Numbered from the stretch's first letter, positions 9,414-18,748 are shown. The stretch: 64,000 bases of DNA from Alphaproteobacteria bacterium LSUCC0719 (GCA_040839025.1 JBFPJN010000002.1:454001-518000), one strand, 5' to 3'. Translations and numbers: made by a program. The notes: generated from the sequence alone by a model not told the origin.

Positions 9414-9614
9414 ATGGCCGCAGACAAACTCATTCTCTTTGCCGCGCTTGGCATTGTCGCCGTGATCCTGTTCTGGGGGGTGATCACGATGGCACGTGGC
9501 GGCGAGTATAATGTCAAGAATTCCAACCGGATCATGCGTTACAGGATCGTCTTTCAGGCCATCGCGCTGGCCCTGATCCTGATCCTGATGTGGTTCCGGC
9601 AAGCCAGCAGCTAG
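9414..9614 (+). CDS. Twin-transmembrane HIG1-like small protein
   Basis: A 66-residue protein with two membrane spans (about 6-26, LILFAALGIVAVILFWGVIT; about 43-61, YRIVFQAIALALILILMW) and a short charged loop GGEYNVKNSNRIMRYR. This matches the HIG1-domain twin-TM proteins found in alphaproteobacteria immediately upstream of the cobalamin adenosyltransferase gene. In mitochondria HIG1 proteins associate with respiratory complexes; the bacterial function is unproven. It ends 44 bp before the next start. Confidence 0.75.
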   Translation: MAADKLILFAALGIVAVILFWGVITMARGGEYNVKNSNRIMRYRIVFQAIALALILILMWFRQASS

Positions 9615-9658
9615 CCCGGATTGGCATTCGCAGATATCAGCAGGAGGCGCACCAAGTC

Positions 9659-10228
9659 ATGGTGAAACTCAACAAGATCTACACCCGTACCGGCGATGAT
9701 GGCGAGACCAGCCTTGTCGATGGTCGGCGCGTTGCCAAATCGTCACGCCGGCCAAGCGCCTTTGGCGAGGTTGACGAGGCGAATTCGGTGATCGGGCTTG
9801 CCAGACTTCACTGTGATGATGACGGCGACGCCAATGCCATGCTTGGCCGCATCCAGAACGACCTGTTCGATCTTGGCGCGGACCTCGCGACACCTGAAAG
9901 CGACAAACCGGCGCTGCGGATCACCGACGAGCAGGTGACGCGCCTGGAAGCCGAAATCGACGAGATGAATGTGTCGCTGCAACCTCTCACCTCCTTTATC
10001 CTGCCGGGGGGATCGCCCGCCTCGGCGTGGCTCCATCTTGGCCGCACAGTGGTGCGCCGGGCCGAGCGCCGGATGACCGAACTGGCAGCCGAGGAGGTGG
10101 TGAATGACGCCGCCATGCGTTACATCAATCGGCTTTCGGATCATCTGTTTGTGCTGGCCCGAACGCTGAACAACGGGGGTGAAACCGACGTGTTGTGGCG
10201 TCCCGGACAAAATTCTGGCCAGAAATGA
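9659..10228 (+). CDS. PduO-type cob(I)alamin adenosyltransferase
   Basis: Transfers adenosyl from ATP to cob(I)alamin to form adenosylcobalamin. The N-terminal KIYTRTGDDGETSL with the TRTGDxG ATP-binding motif, the central FILPGGSPASAWLHLGRTVVRRAERR, and the C-terminal RYINRLSDHLFVLAR are all diagnostic. The Met at 9659 follows AGGAGG by 11 nt, deciding it over an in-frame start 69 nt upstream that overlaps the preceding gene. Length (189 aa) is normal. Confidence 0.93.
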   Translation: MVKLNKIYTRTGDDGETSLVDGRRVAKSSRRPSAFGEVDEANSVIGLARLHCDDDGDANAMLGRIQNDLFDLGADLATPESDKPALRITDEQVTRLEAEIDEMNVSLQPLTSFILPGGSPASAWLHLGRTVVRRAERRMTELAAEEVVNDAAMRYINRLSDHLFVLARTLNNGGETDVLWRPGQNSGQK

Positions 10229-10239
10229 GCAAGTTTTTC

Positions 10240-10266
10240 CCTGCCCGGGGTATTATCCCGGACAGG
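10240..10266 (+). terminator. Hairpin between the adenosyltransferase gene and etfB, no U-tract
   Basis: A stem of about ten base pairs (CCTG-CCGGGG against TCCCGG-CAGG, with one mismatch) and loop TATTA starts 12 nt after the stop. No T run follows, so efficient intrinsic termination is doubtful; it may separate this transcript from etfBA. Confidence 0.45.
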
Positions 10267-10279
10267 ACATGATGATGTA

Positions 10280-10307
10280 TTGAGACAGATAGCTGTTCAG
10301 GTAACTA
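10280..10307 (+). promoter_or_regulatory. Possible etfBA promoter
   Basis: TTGAGA and TAACTA are spaced 16 bp apart, with the -10-like box 37 bp upstream of the etfB start. The overlapping direct repeat at 10293-10316 lies on the presumed -10 region. Confidence 0.3.
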
Positions 10308-10316
10308 TTCAGGCAG
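10293..10316. repeat. 12-bp imperfect tandem duplication upstream of etfB
   Basis: CTGTTCAGGTAA and CTATTCAGGCAG are adjacent 12-bp units identical at nine positions. They end 27 bp upstream of the etfB start. Similar in size to arrays near several gene ends further along the window. Confidence 0.4.
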
Positions 10317-10343
10317 TTGAAACTCTCTTTGAAGGAGTGACAG

Positions 10344-11093
10344 ATGAAGGTGCTAGTCCCGGTCAAGCGGGTGATTGATTACAACGTGAAGGTGCGGGTG
10401 AAAGCCGACAACACCGGCGTTGAACTGGCGAATGTCAAAATGGCGATGAACCCGTTTGACGAGATCGCTGTTGAAGAGGCGCTGCGGCTGAAAGAGGCTG
10501 GCGGGGCTGACGAGGTTGTTGCCGTATCGATCGGTCCCAGCCAGAACCAGGAGACAATCCGCACCGCGCTTGCCATGGGCGCCGACCGCGGAATCCATAT
10601 CGAGGCGCCGCACGAGATTGAACCTCTGGCCGTCGCCAAACTGCTGAAGGAAGTGGTTGCCCGCGAAGAGCCGGGCCTTGTCTTTGTCGGCAAACAGGCA
10701 ATCGACGACGACTGCAACCAGACAGGCCAGATGCTGGCCGCGCTTCTGGGATGGGCACAGGGCACCTTTGTTTCGGGAATCGAAATCAAGGGTGACACCG
10801 CCAATGTGGTTCGCGAGGTCGACGGCGGACTGGAGCATCTCGAAATCAGCATGCCGGCCGTTGTCACCGTTGATCTGCGCCTGAACGAGCCACGCTATGC
10901 GTCGCTGCCAAACATCATGAAGGCAAAGAAAAAGCCGCTTGATTCGATGAGCGCGGCCGATCTTGGCGTTGATATCACACCGCGGCTGACCATCATCCGC
11001 GTCGAAGAACCACCTGCCCGTCAGGCCGGAATCAAGGTATCTGATGTGGCAGAACTGGTGGACAAACTCAAAAACGAAGCAAAGGTGATCTGA
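10344..11093 (+). CDS. etfB: Electron transfer flavoprotein, beta subunit
   Basis: The AMP-binding beta subunit (249 aa) of the ETF heterodimer, which passes electrons from acyl-CoA and other dehydrogenases to ETF-ubiquinone oxidoreductase. Diagnostic stretches are [20 protein letters not shown] at the N-terminus, [18 protein letters not shown], and the signature VRRE-like region [35 protein letters not shown] (shown in part). A good GAAGGAG site precedes the ATG. Only 2 bp separate it from etfA, so the pair is translationally linked. Confidence 0.96.
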   Translation: MKVLVPVKRVIDYNVKVRVKADNTGVELANVKMAMNPFDEIAVEEALRLKEAGGADEVVAVSIGPSQNQETIRTALAMGADRGIHIEAPHEIEPLAVAKLLKEVVAREEPGLVFVGKQAIDDDCNQTGQMLAALLGWAQGTFVSGIEIKGDTANVVREVDGGLEHLEISMPAVVTVDLRLNEPRYASLPNIMKAKKKPLDSMSAADLGVDITPRLTIIRVEEPPARQAGIKVSDVAELVDKLKNEAKVI

Positions 11094-11095
11094 TC

Positions 11096-12028
11096 ATGAG
11101 CATTCTCATCCTTGCAGACCATGATGACGGCCAGCTGGCACCAGCCACGCTGAACACCGTTACCGCTGCCACCCAGATCGGTGGTGACATTCATATCCTT
11201 GTCGCCGGTGATGCCAGTGGCGAAGTGGCCAAATCCGCCGCCGCCATCGCCGGTGTATCAAAGGTGCTGACCGCCGATGACGCCGCGCTTGCACATGGCA
11301 TCGCGGAAAATGTCGCACCGCTGATCCAGTCACTGGCATCAGGCTATACCCACCTGATGGCACCTGCCACAACCACCGGCAAGAACATCATGCCGCGTGT
11401 TGCCGCACTTCTCGACGTGATGCAGATTTCCGACATCATCAAGGTCGGGAGCGCGGATAGCTTTCAGCGTCCGATCTATGCCGGCAACGCCATCGCCACT
11501 GTAACATCGAATGAAGCGGTCAAGGTGGTGACGGTCCGTGGCACAGCCTTTGAGGCCGCCGCCGCCGAAGGTGGCAGCGCCGCCATTGAAGCCGCATCCG
11601 GATCGACCGATGCCGGCCTGTCAAGCTATGTCAAATCCGAGCTGTCCAGCTCCGAGAGGCCTGAACTTACATCGGCGCCAATCGTGATTTCGGGTGGTCG
11701 GGGCATGCAGGACGGATCAAACTTCGCCATGCTGGAAAAAGTTGCGGACAAACTTGGTGCCGCTGTTGGCGCATCGCGCGCTGCCGTTGATGCCGGCTTT
11801 GTTCCGAACGACTATCAGGTTGGCCAGACAGGCAAGGTAGTGGCACCGGATCTGTATGTCGCTGTCGGCATTTCCGGGGCTATCCAGCACCTTGCCGGCA
11901 TGAAGGACAGCAAAGTGATCGTGGCCATCAACAAGGACGAGGAAGCGCCGATTTTCCAGGTTGCGGATTTCGGGCTGGTGGCGGATCTGTTCGAGGCCGT
12001 TCCAGAGCTGGAATCATCTCTCGGCTGA
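11096..12028 (+). CDS. etfA: Electron transfer flavoprotein, alpha subunit
   Basis: FAD-binding alpha subunit (310 aa). The C-terminal half carries the FAD site: [64 protein letters not shown] (partly quoted regions, about residues 200-275) and [21 protein letters not shown]. These are the standard motifs. Transcribed with etfB; the pair ends at an intrinsic terminator at 12072. Confidence 0.96.
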   Translation: MSILILADHDDGQLAPATLNTVTAATQIGGDIHILVAGDASGEVAKSAAAIAGVSKVLTADDAALAHGIAENVAPLIQSLASGYTHLMAPATTTGKNIMPRVAALLDVMQISDIIKVGSADSFQRPIYAGNAIATVTSNEAVKVVTVRGTAFEAAAAEGGSAAIEAASGSTDAGLSSYVKSELSSSERPELTSAPIVISGGRGMQDGSNFAMLEKVADKLGAAVGASRAAVDAGFVPNDYQVGQTGKVVAPDLYVAVGISGAIQHLAGMKDSKVIVAINKDEEAPIFQVADFGLVADLFEAVPELESSLG

Positions 12029-12071
12029 CCGTGATATGTCAAAGACGTGACTGGGCCAACCAGGTGATTGG

Positions 12072-12095
12072 GGGCGGCACATGCCGCCCTTTTTC
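12072..12095 (+). terminator. Intrinsic terminator of etfBA
   Basis: GGGCGGC, loop ACAT, GCCGCCC followed by TTTTT: a perfect 7-bp GC stem with a U-tract, 43 bp after the etfA stop. On the minus strand it lies just after the tlpA-like gene stop but without a T run. Confidence 0.85.
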
Positions 12096-12104
12096 ATGGT
12101 CCGA

Positions 12105-12674
12105 TCACTCGACGACGAGATCGCGAACCAGCGCAAGCATGTCCGGATCGTCCCACTCGAACGGACCGACAAACCGCCAGGCTGCATCCTGTTCAGCTGG
12201 CAGAAGAAGGGTTGTCGGAAGGCCGCGAACCTGCATGTTGCGTGACAGACGTGCCTTTGGGTCAAAGCCGAGCCGCACCCCCGTCACACCATGTGTTTCA
12301 AGAAACGGCATGGCCTTTGCCGCACCGCCGCGGTCGATCGAGACAAGCAGCACCGTGATATCGTCATCGGCAAGCGCGGCAGCAGCACGCGACAGGGCCG
12401 GCAGCTCGGCGATGCAGGGAGCGCACCAGGTGGCCCAGAAATTGATCAGTACCGGACTGCCGGCGAAATCCGCAATCCTGATTTCACTGCCTGCCTGATC
12501 AGTGATCGGGCTGGTGAGATCCGGCGGCGCTTCGCGCGGCGGTGCCTCGACCGATCCCATCGCACCCGCCCGCGACACCGAACCGGCGCCTGACATCAGC
12601 AAAAGCAACAGGACCAGCAGGATTGATGCCGGTGTTTTTGGCTGTAAAATCGGCAAAAGCCGTCTATAACTCAT
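12105..12674 (-). CDS. TlpA-like periplasmic thiol-disulfide oxidoreductase
   Basis: Membrane-anchored or secreted thioredoxin-fold protein of 189 residues. A hydrophobic N-terminus (about 16-30, [14 protein letters not shown]) precedes the thioredoxin domain with the active site WATWCAPC (Cys84, Cys87) and the cis-Pro loop RGLPTT. Family members reduce apocytochromes or copper-site cysteines in the periplasm. In alphaproteobacteria a tlpA-like gene is commonly divergent from argH, as here (54 bp between the starts). Confidence 0.88.
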   Translation of the reverse strand: MSYRRLLPILQPKTPASILLVLLLLLMSGAGSVSRAGAMGSVEAPPREAPPDLTSPITDQAGSEIRIADFAGSPVLINFWATWCAPCIAELPALSRAAAALADDDITVLLVSIDRGGAAKAMPFLETHGVTGVRLGFDPKARLSRNMQVRGLPTTLLLPAEQDAAWRFVGPFEWDDPDMLALVRDLVVE

Positions 12675-12728
12675 GCAATTTTCCGGACTAAAGGACGCCA
12701 GCAGACTGGCGCGTGGACAGATCAGGCC

Positions 12729-14171
12729 ATGACCGACAAGGATAGATCCGATAGGGACATATCGCCGGACAGCGGCCCGTCAAAGTCTAGCATCTGGGGC
12801 GGTCGCTTCTCAAGCGGACCGTCACAGCTGATGCAGGATATCAATGCATCGATCGATTACGACAAGCGGCTGTACCGTCAGGACATCGCCGGGTCGAAGG
12901 CGCATGCCACCATGCTGGCGGCCTGCGGCATCATCGGCGACGATGACCGGGATGCCATCCATGGCGGTCTCGACAGCATCCTTGACGAAATCACGCGTGG
13001 TGAATTTGTCTTTTCGGCCGCCCTTGAAGACATTCACATGAATATCGAATCGCGGCTTGCCGAGCTGGTTGGCGAACCGGCCCGCCGGCTGCATACCGCG
13101 CGGTCGCGAAACGACCAGGTAGCGACCGATTTCAAACTGTGGGTGCGCGAACTGATTGATTCGGTTGATGGTGCGCTTGCCGAGCTTCAGCTGACACTGG
13201 TTCGCCGGGCAGAGGAGCATGCCGACACGCTGATGCCGGGCTTCACCCATCTTCAGACAGCGCAGCCGGTCACATTCGGCTTTCACCTGATGGCCTATGT
13301 CGAAATGTTCGGGCGCGACCGCGGACGGTTCGCCGACGCCAGGCGGCGATTGAATGAATCGCCTCTCGGGGCCGCGGCGCTGGCGGGAACATCATTTCCG
13401 ACAGACCGGCATATGACTGCCGATCTGCTGGGTTTTGACCGGCCGGCGGCCAATGCCATGGATGCTGTTTCCGATCGCGATTTCGCTGTCGAGTTCCTTG
13501 CCGCAGCGGCGCTTTGTTCCGTTCATATGTCGCGGCTTGCCGAGGAAATGGTGATCTGGTGTTCCGACAGGTTCGGCTTCATCGCCCTGTCCGATGCCTT
13601 CACCACCGGATCGTCGATCATGCCGCAAAAACGGAATCCGGACGCGGCCGAGCTTGTCCGCGCCAAACCAGGGCGGATCATTGGTTCGCTGAACAGTCTG
13701 CTGATCATTCTGAAAGGGCTTCCGCTTGCCTATGGCAAGGACATGCAGGAGGACAAGGAAGGTGTTTTCGATGCCGCGGACGCGCTTGGCATTGCCATTG
13801 CCGCGACCACCGGCATGGTTGCGGACATGACCGCCAGACCCGAGGCGATGCGTGACGCGCTGACAACCGGCTTTCCGACCGCCACCGATCTTGCCGATTA
13901 CCTTGTCCGCGATCTTGGACTGCCCTTTCGCGAGGCGCATCATGTCAGCGGCACCATTGTCGCCATCGCCGCCGATCGGGGATGTGATCTTGACGCGCTG
14001 AGCCTTGCCGACATGCAGGCTGTCGAGCCGCGCATCACCGAGGATGTGCTGGCGGTTCTGTCCTGCGAGGCCGCCGTCGCCATGCGACGCAGTTTCGGTG
14101 GCACGGCGCCTGATGAAGTGCGCGCGCGCATTGCCGAAGCGCGGACGCGATACGGGCTGGAAGGAAGCTGA
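12729..14171 (+). CDS. argH: Argininosuccinate lyase
   Basis: Cleaves argininosuccinate to arginine and fumarate, the last step of arginine synthesis. The 480-residue protein carries [13 protein letters not shown] at the N-terminus, [12 protein letters not shown] in the middle and the superfamily signature [15 protein letters not shown] at about 292-306. It has a slightly long polar N-terminal extension (about 20 residues). It leads the argH-lipoprotein-lysA cluster. Confidence 0.96.
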   Translation: MTDKDRSDRDISPDSGPSKSSIWGGRFSSGPSQLMQDINASIDYDKRLYRQDIAGSKAHATMLAACGIIGDDDRDAIHGGLDSILDEITRGEFVFSAALEDIHMNIESRLAELVGEPARRLHTARSRNDQVATDFKLWVRELIDSVDGALAELQLTLVRRAEEHADTLMPGFTHLQTAQPVTFGFHLMAYVEMFGRDRGRFADARRRLNESPLGAAALAGTSFPTDRHMTADLLGFDRPAANAMDAVSDRDFAVEFLAAAALCSVHMSRLAEEMVIWCSDRFGFIALSDAFTTGSSIMPQKRNPDAAELVRAKPGRIIGSLNSLLIILKGLPLAYGKDMQEDKEGVFDAADALGIAIAATTGMVADMTARPEAMRDALTTGFPTATDLADYLVRDLGLPFREAHHVSGTIVAIAADRGCDLDALSLADMQAVEPRITEDVLAVLSCEAAVAMRRSFGGTAPDEVRARIAEARTRYGLEGS

Positions 14172-14189
14172 GCGGGAAGGATGAAGACG

Positions 14190-14318
14190 ATGAAGCGTTT
14201 CGGAGTTGTGATGCTGGCGCTGGCGCTTGTCGCCGGGGGATTGAACGCCTGTGGCAAGAGAGGGGATCCCTATCGCCCGTCGGAGGTGCCGGCAAAATCG
14301 GCCGACAGCGGTTCCTGA
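14190..14318 (+). CDS. LptM/YifL-like small lipoprotein
   Basis: A 42-residue lipoprotein in the gap between argH and lysA. It has a signal peptide (MKRFGVVMLALALVAGG), a lipobox LNAC with Cys21 as the lipidated residue, then CGKRGDPYRPSE. The CG+RGPL-like start of the mature part and the position next to lysA fit the LptM (YifL) family, which in E. coli assists LptD maturation. The ATG at 14190 lies 9 nt after GGGAAGG; the in-frame ATG at 14181 abuts that site and is less likely. The two possible starts sit on a 9-bp near-duplication (ATGAAGACG/ATGAAGCGT). Confidence 0.8.
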   Translation: MKRFGVVMLALALVAGGLNACGKRGDPYRPSEVPAKSADSGS

Positions 14319-14351
14319 CACCGGATTCTGATACCAACGGGGGTTCATGCC

Positions 14352-15629
14352 ATGGCAAACAGCTTTATGCGTGACGAAGACGGGCAGCTGTGCGTTGGCG
14401 GGCTGTCGCTGAACGACATCGCCGCACAATATGGCACCCCGCTTTATGTCTATTCCGGCGATGGCATTCGCGCCGATTACCGCAATTTTGCCACCGCAGT
14501 TGCCCCTGTCGATGGCCAGGTCCATTTTGCACTGAAGGCCAATTCGGCGCTTGGTGTGATGGCCCTTCTTGCCAGTCAGGGCGCTGGTGCCGATATCGTT
14601 TCGGGCGGTGAACTGCAGCGGGCACTTGTCGCCGGCGTGCCGGCCGCGAAGATCGTCTTTTCAGGTGTCGGCAAGTCGGATGCCGAGATCGGTGATGCGC
14701 TTGACGCCGGTGTTGGCCAGATCAATGCCGAAAGCGCCGCCGAGGTGGCCGCCATCAGCCGCATCGCCGCAGCGCGCGGAGTCGTGGCGCCGGTGGCGCT
14801 GCGGGTCAATGTCGATGTCGCCCCGGACACGCACGCGAAAATTTCCACCGGCCAGCGATCCACCAAATTCGGGGTCTCCACAACACAGAACGAGGCCGCC
14901 ATCCTGTATCGCCAGCTGGCGGCAGACCCGCATATCCAGCCAGCCGGACTGGCGGTTCATATCGGGTCGCAGATTCTGGATCTCGATCCATTCAGGCGCG
15001 CCTATACCGCATTGCTTGATTTCGGCACGTCGCTTCGCGGCGAGGGTCTGCCGGTGCCGACGCTTGATCTTGGCGGCGGAATTGGCGTCGATTATGAAAA
15101 TGGCACGGCTACCGATTTCACCAGCTATGGCGAACTTGTCAGCCAGATCTTTGCCGATAGCGGATTCAGGCTCGGCTTCGAGCCGGGGCGGTCGATCGTC
15201 GCCAATAACGGAGTCCTTCTGACCAGCGTGATCTATACCAAGGAGGGTGACAACAAGCGCTTTGTCATCGTCGACGCTGCCATGAACGACCTTCTCAGGC
15301 CAACCCTGTACGAGGCGCATCATGCCGTGGTGCCGGTCACCCCGCCAGGTGTCATGCAGGGCCCGGCGGACATTGTCGGACCGGTCTGCGAAACAGGTGA
15401 TTATCTGGCGCAGGACCGGATGATGCCCGCACTTGGCGAAGGCGACAGGCTGGCGGTGATGTCGGCCGGGGCCTATGGCGCGGTGATGGCGTCGAGCTAT
15501 AATTCCCGGCCACCGGCTGGCGAGGTGATGGTTCTTGACGGTGAATGCCATGTGCTTCGTCGGCAACGCGACATCTCGGAATTGCTGGCCGAGGAAGTCA
15601 TTCCAAGTCAGGTTTCCAGCCTGACCTGA
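14352..15629 (+). CDS. lysA: Diaminopimelate decarboxylase
   Basis: PLP enzyme converting meso-diaminopimelate to lysine. The PLP Lys is in HFALKANS (Lys62); HIGSQI, LGGGIGVDY and the C-terminal GPVCETGDYLAQDR (with the Cys of the second active site) and AGAYGAVMASSYN are all present. Length (425 aa) is standard. Last gene of the argH cluster; its stop is 7 bp from that of the converging zinc-ribbon gene. Confidence 0.96.
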   Translation: MANSFMRDEDGQLCVGGLSLNDIAAQYGTPLYVYSGDGIRADYRNFATAVAPVDGQVHFALKANSALGVMALLASQGAGADIVSGGELQRALVAGVPAAKIVFSGVGKSDAEIGDALDAGVGQINAESAAEVAAISRIAAARGVVAPVALRVNVDVAPDTHAKISTGQRSTKFGVSTTQNEAAILYRQLAADPHIQPAGLAVHIGSQILDLDPFRRAYTALLDFGTSLRGEGLPVPTLDLGGGIGVDYENGTATDFTSYGELVSQIFADSGFRLGFEPGRSIVANNGVLLTSVIYTKEGDNKRFVIVDAAMNDLLRPTLYEAHHAVVPVTPPGVMQGPADIVGPVCETGDYLAQDRMMPALGEGDRLAVMSAGAYGAVMASSYNSRPPAGEVMVLDGECHVLRRQRDISELLAEEVIPSQVSSLT

Positions 15630-15636
15630 CGGCAGT

Positions 15637-16233
15637 CTATTGGGGACTCACCGGATCGTCGCGCATGGTCACGGTGACGGTTGGTTCGCTGCTGGCCTCG
15701 AAAACAAGCTGCGTGAAAAACCCGCTTGAGCGGGAGGGCCGAATGATGGCGTCGTCGGGACGGATAATCTGGCTGGCAAGCGGCTCACCCTCTTCCGACA
15801 CCACCCTGACCTCGAGAAGCGGCGCATGCGCAAGAAACGCCGCCTCATTCTGCACCTGTCCGCTCAGGCGCATGGTATCGCCGGCATAATTCGCGTTCAG
15901 ATCAACAATCCGAAGATTTGCCGTATCCGGACGGACCGACAGTCCCATCCTTTCAAACACACCGACCAGCGATGGCGCATAGGCGGTGATGGTGGCGCGC
16001 TCGATGACAAATCCGACCAGACCACCAAGCAGAACAACCATGACAAGGAAGGACCCCGCGACCGTGCGAAGCGCGCTTGCCATTTCACCCGGCTCGGCTT
16101 CCGGCGTCAGCATGGGCGGGGCGGCCTGCCAGATATGCGCGCAGACCGAACAGCGAACAGCCTGTCCGGCCTCACCGATTTTCTCGCCATCGACCCGGAA
16201 AACCGTGTCACAGTTCGGGCAGGTCAGAAGCAT
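15637..16233 (-). CDS. MJ0042-type zinc-ribbon membrane protein (DUF3426-like)
   Basis: 198-residue protein starting with a zinc ribbon (MLLTCPNCDTVFRVDGEKIG, then RCSVCAHIW: four Cys), a single transmembrane segment at about 58-80 (FLVMVVLLGGLVGFVI), and a C-terminal domain with a beta-sandwich feel (LSGQVQNEAAFLAHAPLLEVRV). This is the DUF3426-type layout. The start at 16233 is supported by GAGGAGA upstream. In many alphaproteobacteria this gene is followed by ftsE-ftsX; here a divergent YdcF-like gene follows instead. Function unknown. Confidence 0.8.
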   Translation of the reverse strand: MLLTCPNCDTVFRVDGEKIGEAGQAVRCSVCAHIWQAAPPMLTPEAEPGEMASALRTVAGSFLVMVVLLGGLVGFVIERATITAYAPSLVGVFERMGLSVRPDTANLRIVDLNANYAGDTMRLSGQVQNEAAFLAHAPLLEVRVVSEEGEPLASQIIRPDDAIIRPSRSSGFFTQLVFEASSEPTVTVTMRDDPVSPQ

Positions 16234-16421
16234 CGCCCCCGCTCTCCTCTTCATCTCTGTAATCTCGATACACCAAAGCCGCGCATTCGGAAAGGCCACC
16301 CGCCAAATGCCGCCTCGTCATTTTGGTCCGGCAGCGGCACCGGAATGTGGTAGGATTGTCATGTCAGACCGTATGATCGGTATGGCAGACGTCATTGAAA
16401 CGGACCGGAATGGAGGGAGCA

Positions 16422-17006
16422 ATGTCACGACGCACGGCAAAATATTTTGTCGTCTATCTGACGCTGACTTTTGCAACCTTTATCGCCGGCCTGCAGCATT
16501 TTGTCCTGACACTGCCCCAGGCCCCGCAGGGCCAGCTGCAGGTGACCGACGGGATTGTCGTCATGACCGGCGGTCAACAGCGGCTTGATGACGGTTTGCG
16601 TCTGCTGACCACACAGGATGGCGGAAAAATGCTGATTTCGGGCGTTGGCGAAGGTGTCAGCCGGGCCGTGCTTGTGCAGGAACTTGGCCTTGATGACCAC
16701 AAGGCAGAACTGCTGTTCTGTTGTGTTGAGCTGGATTTTGAGGCCGACAACACCCGTGGAAACGCCATTGCGACGCGTGCCTGGGCGCTTGGTCACAACA
16801 TGCGCTCGCTGCGACTTGTGACGGCAAGTTATCACATGCCACGGGCATTACTTGTGTTTGCCCGTGAATTGCCTGAATTCGACCTGTATCAATGGCCGGT
16901 GGCACCTGCCGACCTGAACCTGTCAAGCTGGTGGCGGGACCGCGCCATGATCCGGCTGCTGACCCGCGAATATGCCAAATATCTGGCGGAAACCATCAGA
17001 ATCTGA
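16422..17006 (+). CDS. YdcF/ElyC/SanA family (DUF218) membrane protein
   Basis: 194 residues with one N-terminal membrane anchor (about 8-30, FVVYLTLTFATFIAGL) and a DUF218 domain: GIVVMTGGQQRLDDGLRLL, then MLISGVGEG, ELDFEADNTRGNAIATRAWA, and LRLVTASYHMPRALLVF. These are the conserved blocks of the family, whose E. coli members affect envelope biogenesis. The start at 16422 follows GGAGGG by 4 nt. Converges on tyrA with 7 bp between stops. Confidence 0.85.
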   Translation: MSRRTAKYFVVYLTLTFATFIAGLQHFVLTLPQAPQGQLQVTDGIVVMTGGQQRLDDGLRLLTTQDGGKMLISGVGEGVSRAVLVQELGLDDHKAELLFCCVELDFEADNTRGNAIATRAWALGHNMRSLRLVTASYHMPRALLVFARELPEFDLYQWPVAPADLNLSSWWRDRAMIRLLTREYAKYLAETIRI

Positions 17007-17007
17007 C

Positions 17008-17029
17008 TGCCGGTCAGCTCTGGCCGGCA
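17008..17029. terminator. Convergent hairpin between the YdcF-like gene and tyrA
   Basis: TGCCGGTCAG, CT, CTGGCCGGCA is a 22-nt near-perfect palindrome (one T-G wobble). It begins two bases after the YdcF-like stop and contains the tyrA stop (17014-17016). No T run on either strand. Confidence 0.5.
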
Positions 17030-17892
17030 TCAATGATCGAACGGCGGATCTCGCGGGTGCGATGAAACAGGCTTTCAAGCTTGTCCGTCTCGCCCCATCT
17101 GATGGCCCGCTGCAGGTCTGACAGATCCTCGGAAAAGCGCTGCAGCATATCCAGCACCGCTTCGTCATTATTGATGAATACGTCCCGCCACATCACCGGG
17201 TCGGAGGCGGCAAGCCGCGTGAAATCGCGAAAACCCGATGCCGAGAACCTGATCACATCATTCTTCAGCTGGCTTTCCAGATTTACCGCCGTGCTGACAA
17301 TGGTATAGGCAATCAGATGCGGCAGATGCGACGTCAGCGCCAGCACCTTGTCGTGATAGTCGGCATCCATATGCTCGCCAACCGCGCCGATGGCGGTGAC
17401 AAATGATCCGAACCGCGCCACCTCTTCTGCCGCCACATCACCCGGCAGAATCAGCCAGTAGCGGCCTTTGAACAGATCCGGAAATCCGGCCCCCGGTCCG
17501 GAATGTTCGGTGCCGGCAAGCGGGTGAGACGGTATCCAGTGAATTTGATCGCCAACATGAGGCGTGACATCGCGAATCACCGAACGTTTGGTCGATCCGG
17601 TGTCCGTCAGCACCGCGCCGGGCTTCATCGCCGGTGCGATCCGGGCCGCCAGCGCGCCAATGGCCCCGACAGGCACTGACATCACCACCAGATCGGCATC
17701 AGCAACGGCCTCTACCGGATCAGCGGTAAAGCTGTCGACAAGCCCGAGCTGTGCAACTTCGGGGGCCACATCCGGGTTGCTGTCACAGCCGACAATATGA
17801 TCGACAATTCCGGCCCGCCGCGCGGCAAGTGCCAGAGATGATCCAATCAGACCAATCCCGATGATGGCCAGTTTGCTGTAAATTGCTGTCAT
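17014..17892 (-). CDS. tyrA: Prephenate/arogenate dehydrogenase family protein
   Basis: NAD(P)-dependent dehydrogenase of tyrosine synthesis (292 aa). N-terminal Rossmann motif IGIGLIGSSLALAARRAG; VLTDTGSTKRSVIRD; HPLAGTEHSGPGAGFPDLF; and CHTSHLPH-like LTSHLPHLIAY with the catalytic-region His. The gene overlaps the upstream chorismate mutase by 4 bp (ATGA), so the two enzymes of the same branch are co-translated. Whether it prefers prephenate or arogenate cannot be read here. Confidence 0.92.
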   Translation of the reverse strand: MTAIYSKLAIIGIGLIGSSLALAARRAGIVDHIVGCDSNPDVAPEVAQLGLVDSFTADPVEAVADADLVVMSVPVGAIGALAARIAPAMKPGAVLTDTGSTKRSVIRDVTPHVGDQIHWIPSHPLAGTEHSGPGAGFPDLFKGRYWLILPGDVAAEEVARFGSFVTAIGAVGEHMDADYHDKVLALTSHLPHLIAYTIVSTAVNLESQLKNDVIRFSASGFRDFTRLAASDPVMWRDVFINNDEAVLDMLQRFSEDLSDLQRAIRWGETDKLESLFHRTREIRRSIIDAGQS

Positions 17893-18569
17893 GGACGATC
17901 CTGACCCGCAGGCGCGGCGATCACGCCGACAACCCGATGTTCGCCGGCAACACCGTAAACCGGCATCTCATAACGCCCCGGCATCCTGTCAATTGCCATA
18001 CCATTTTTCCCCTGACGGGCAACAAGCGTGACTTCGCTGTCAACGGGATCTGCAGGCTGGCGGCCGATCAGCCAGGTTGGCGGCAAGGCATTTGAACTGT
18101 AGGGCGGGGTGCTGGCAATCAGATGATAGTTGCTGTCCGCCAGCAGCCAGGCCGCAAGTTCCGATTCGCAGCTTTCCGGCACCAGCGCCAGACCGACCCC
18201 GGCATCAAGCCGCGACCTGACAGCATCGAGATCGGCACATTCACGTATCGTCACAAGGCCTCCAAAATGCCAACCTGCCACCGCCATCGCCTGATCATGC
18301 ACAGCCACTTCAAGCGCGCTGTCCTGCAATGCCGTGCTTGCCGTCATCAACTGCCGCCAGATATTCGCCACAAGCTGGCGTGGAAGATCCGGCGCTGCGG
18401 CGACAAGCCTCTCGATTACAGCCGCCTCACGTCCCGGACGATAGGCGGCCTGGCCCTGCTTTGCTGCAATGATATCGCTGGCAAGCGTCATGCGTCGACG
18501 CACCAGCGCCAGAATTTCGTCATCAAGCTGGTTGATGGTGGCTCGCAGATCTGTCAGATGGTCGGTCAT
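17889..18569 (-). CDS. Chorismate mutase with C-terminal extension of unknown fold
   Basis: Residues about 1-90 form an AroQ-type chorismate mutase: LRATINQLDDEILALVRRRMTLASDIIAAKQ and YRPGREAAVIERLVA (quoted in part). The mutase makes prephenate, the substrate of the next gene product. Residues about 95-226 are not an ordinary AroQ part; they include TIRECADLDAVRSRLDAGVGLALVPE and later WLIGRQPADPVDSEVTLVARQ, faintly like a binding or prephenate-dehydratase-derived domain, but I cannot assign it. Separated by 179 bp from the upstream methyltransferase gene, so it may have its own promoter. Confidence 0.8.
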   Translation of the reverse strand: MTDHLTDLRATINQLDDEILALVRRRMTLASDIIAAKQGQAAYRPGREAAVIERLVAAAPDLPRQLVANIWRQLMTASTALQDSALEVAVHDQAMAVAGWHFGGLVTIRECADLDAVRSRLDAGVGLALVPESCESELAAWLLADSNYHLIASTPPYSSNALPPTWLIGRQPADPVDSEVTLVARQGKNGMAIDRMPGRYEMPVYGVAGEHRVVGVIAAPAGQDRP

Positions 18570-18748
18570 TTGTCAGGCAATAACTTTGCAAAGGGTGGCA
18601 CGGCATGATTACTGAACGGGGTGACGCGCCACATAACCGGTCAGCCTCATTCCCGATTCTGTCGCGCCTCAGATTCTATAGCAGACAGACCGCCGCCGGT
18701 ACCAGACAATCGTGACAAAGGGCCTGATCGCAACCGTCAATGCCGGCA

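Noticed and set aside
18570-18748. Short open frames between the methyltransferase and chorismate mutase genes
   Set aside because: No ribosome site or recognisable protein; likely a promoter region for chorismate mutase-tyrA. A TATAGA box has no good -35 partner.
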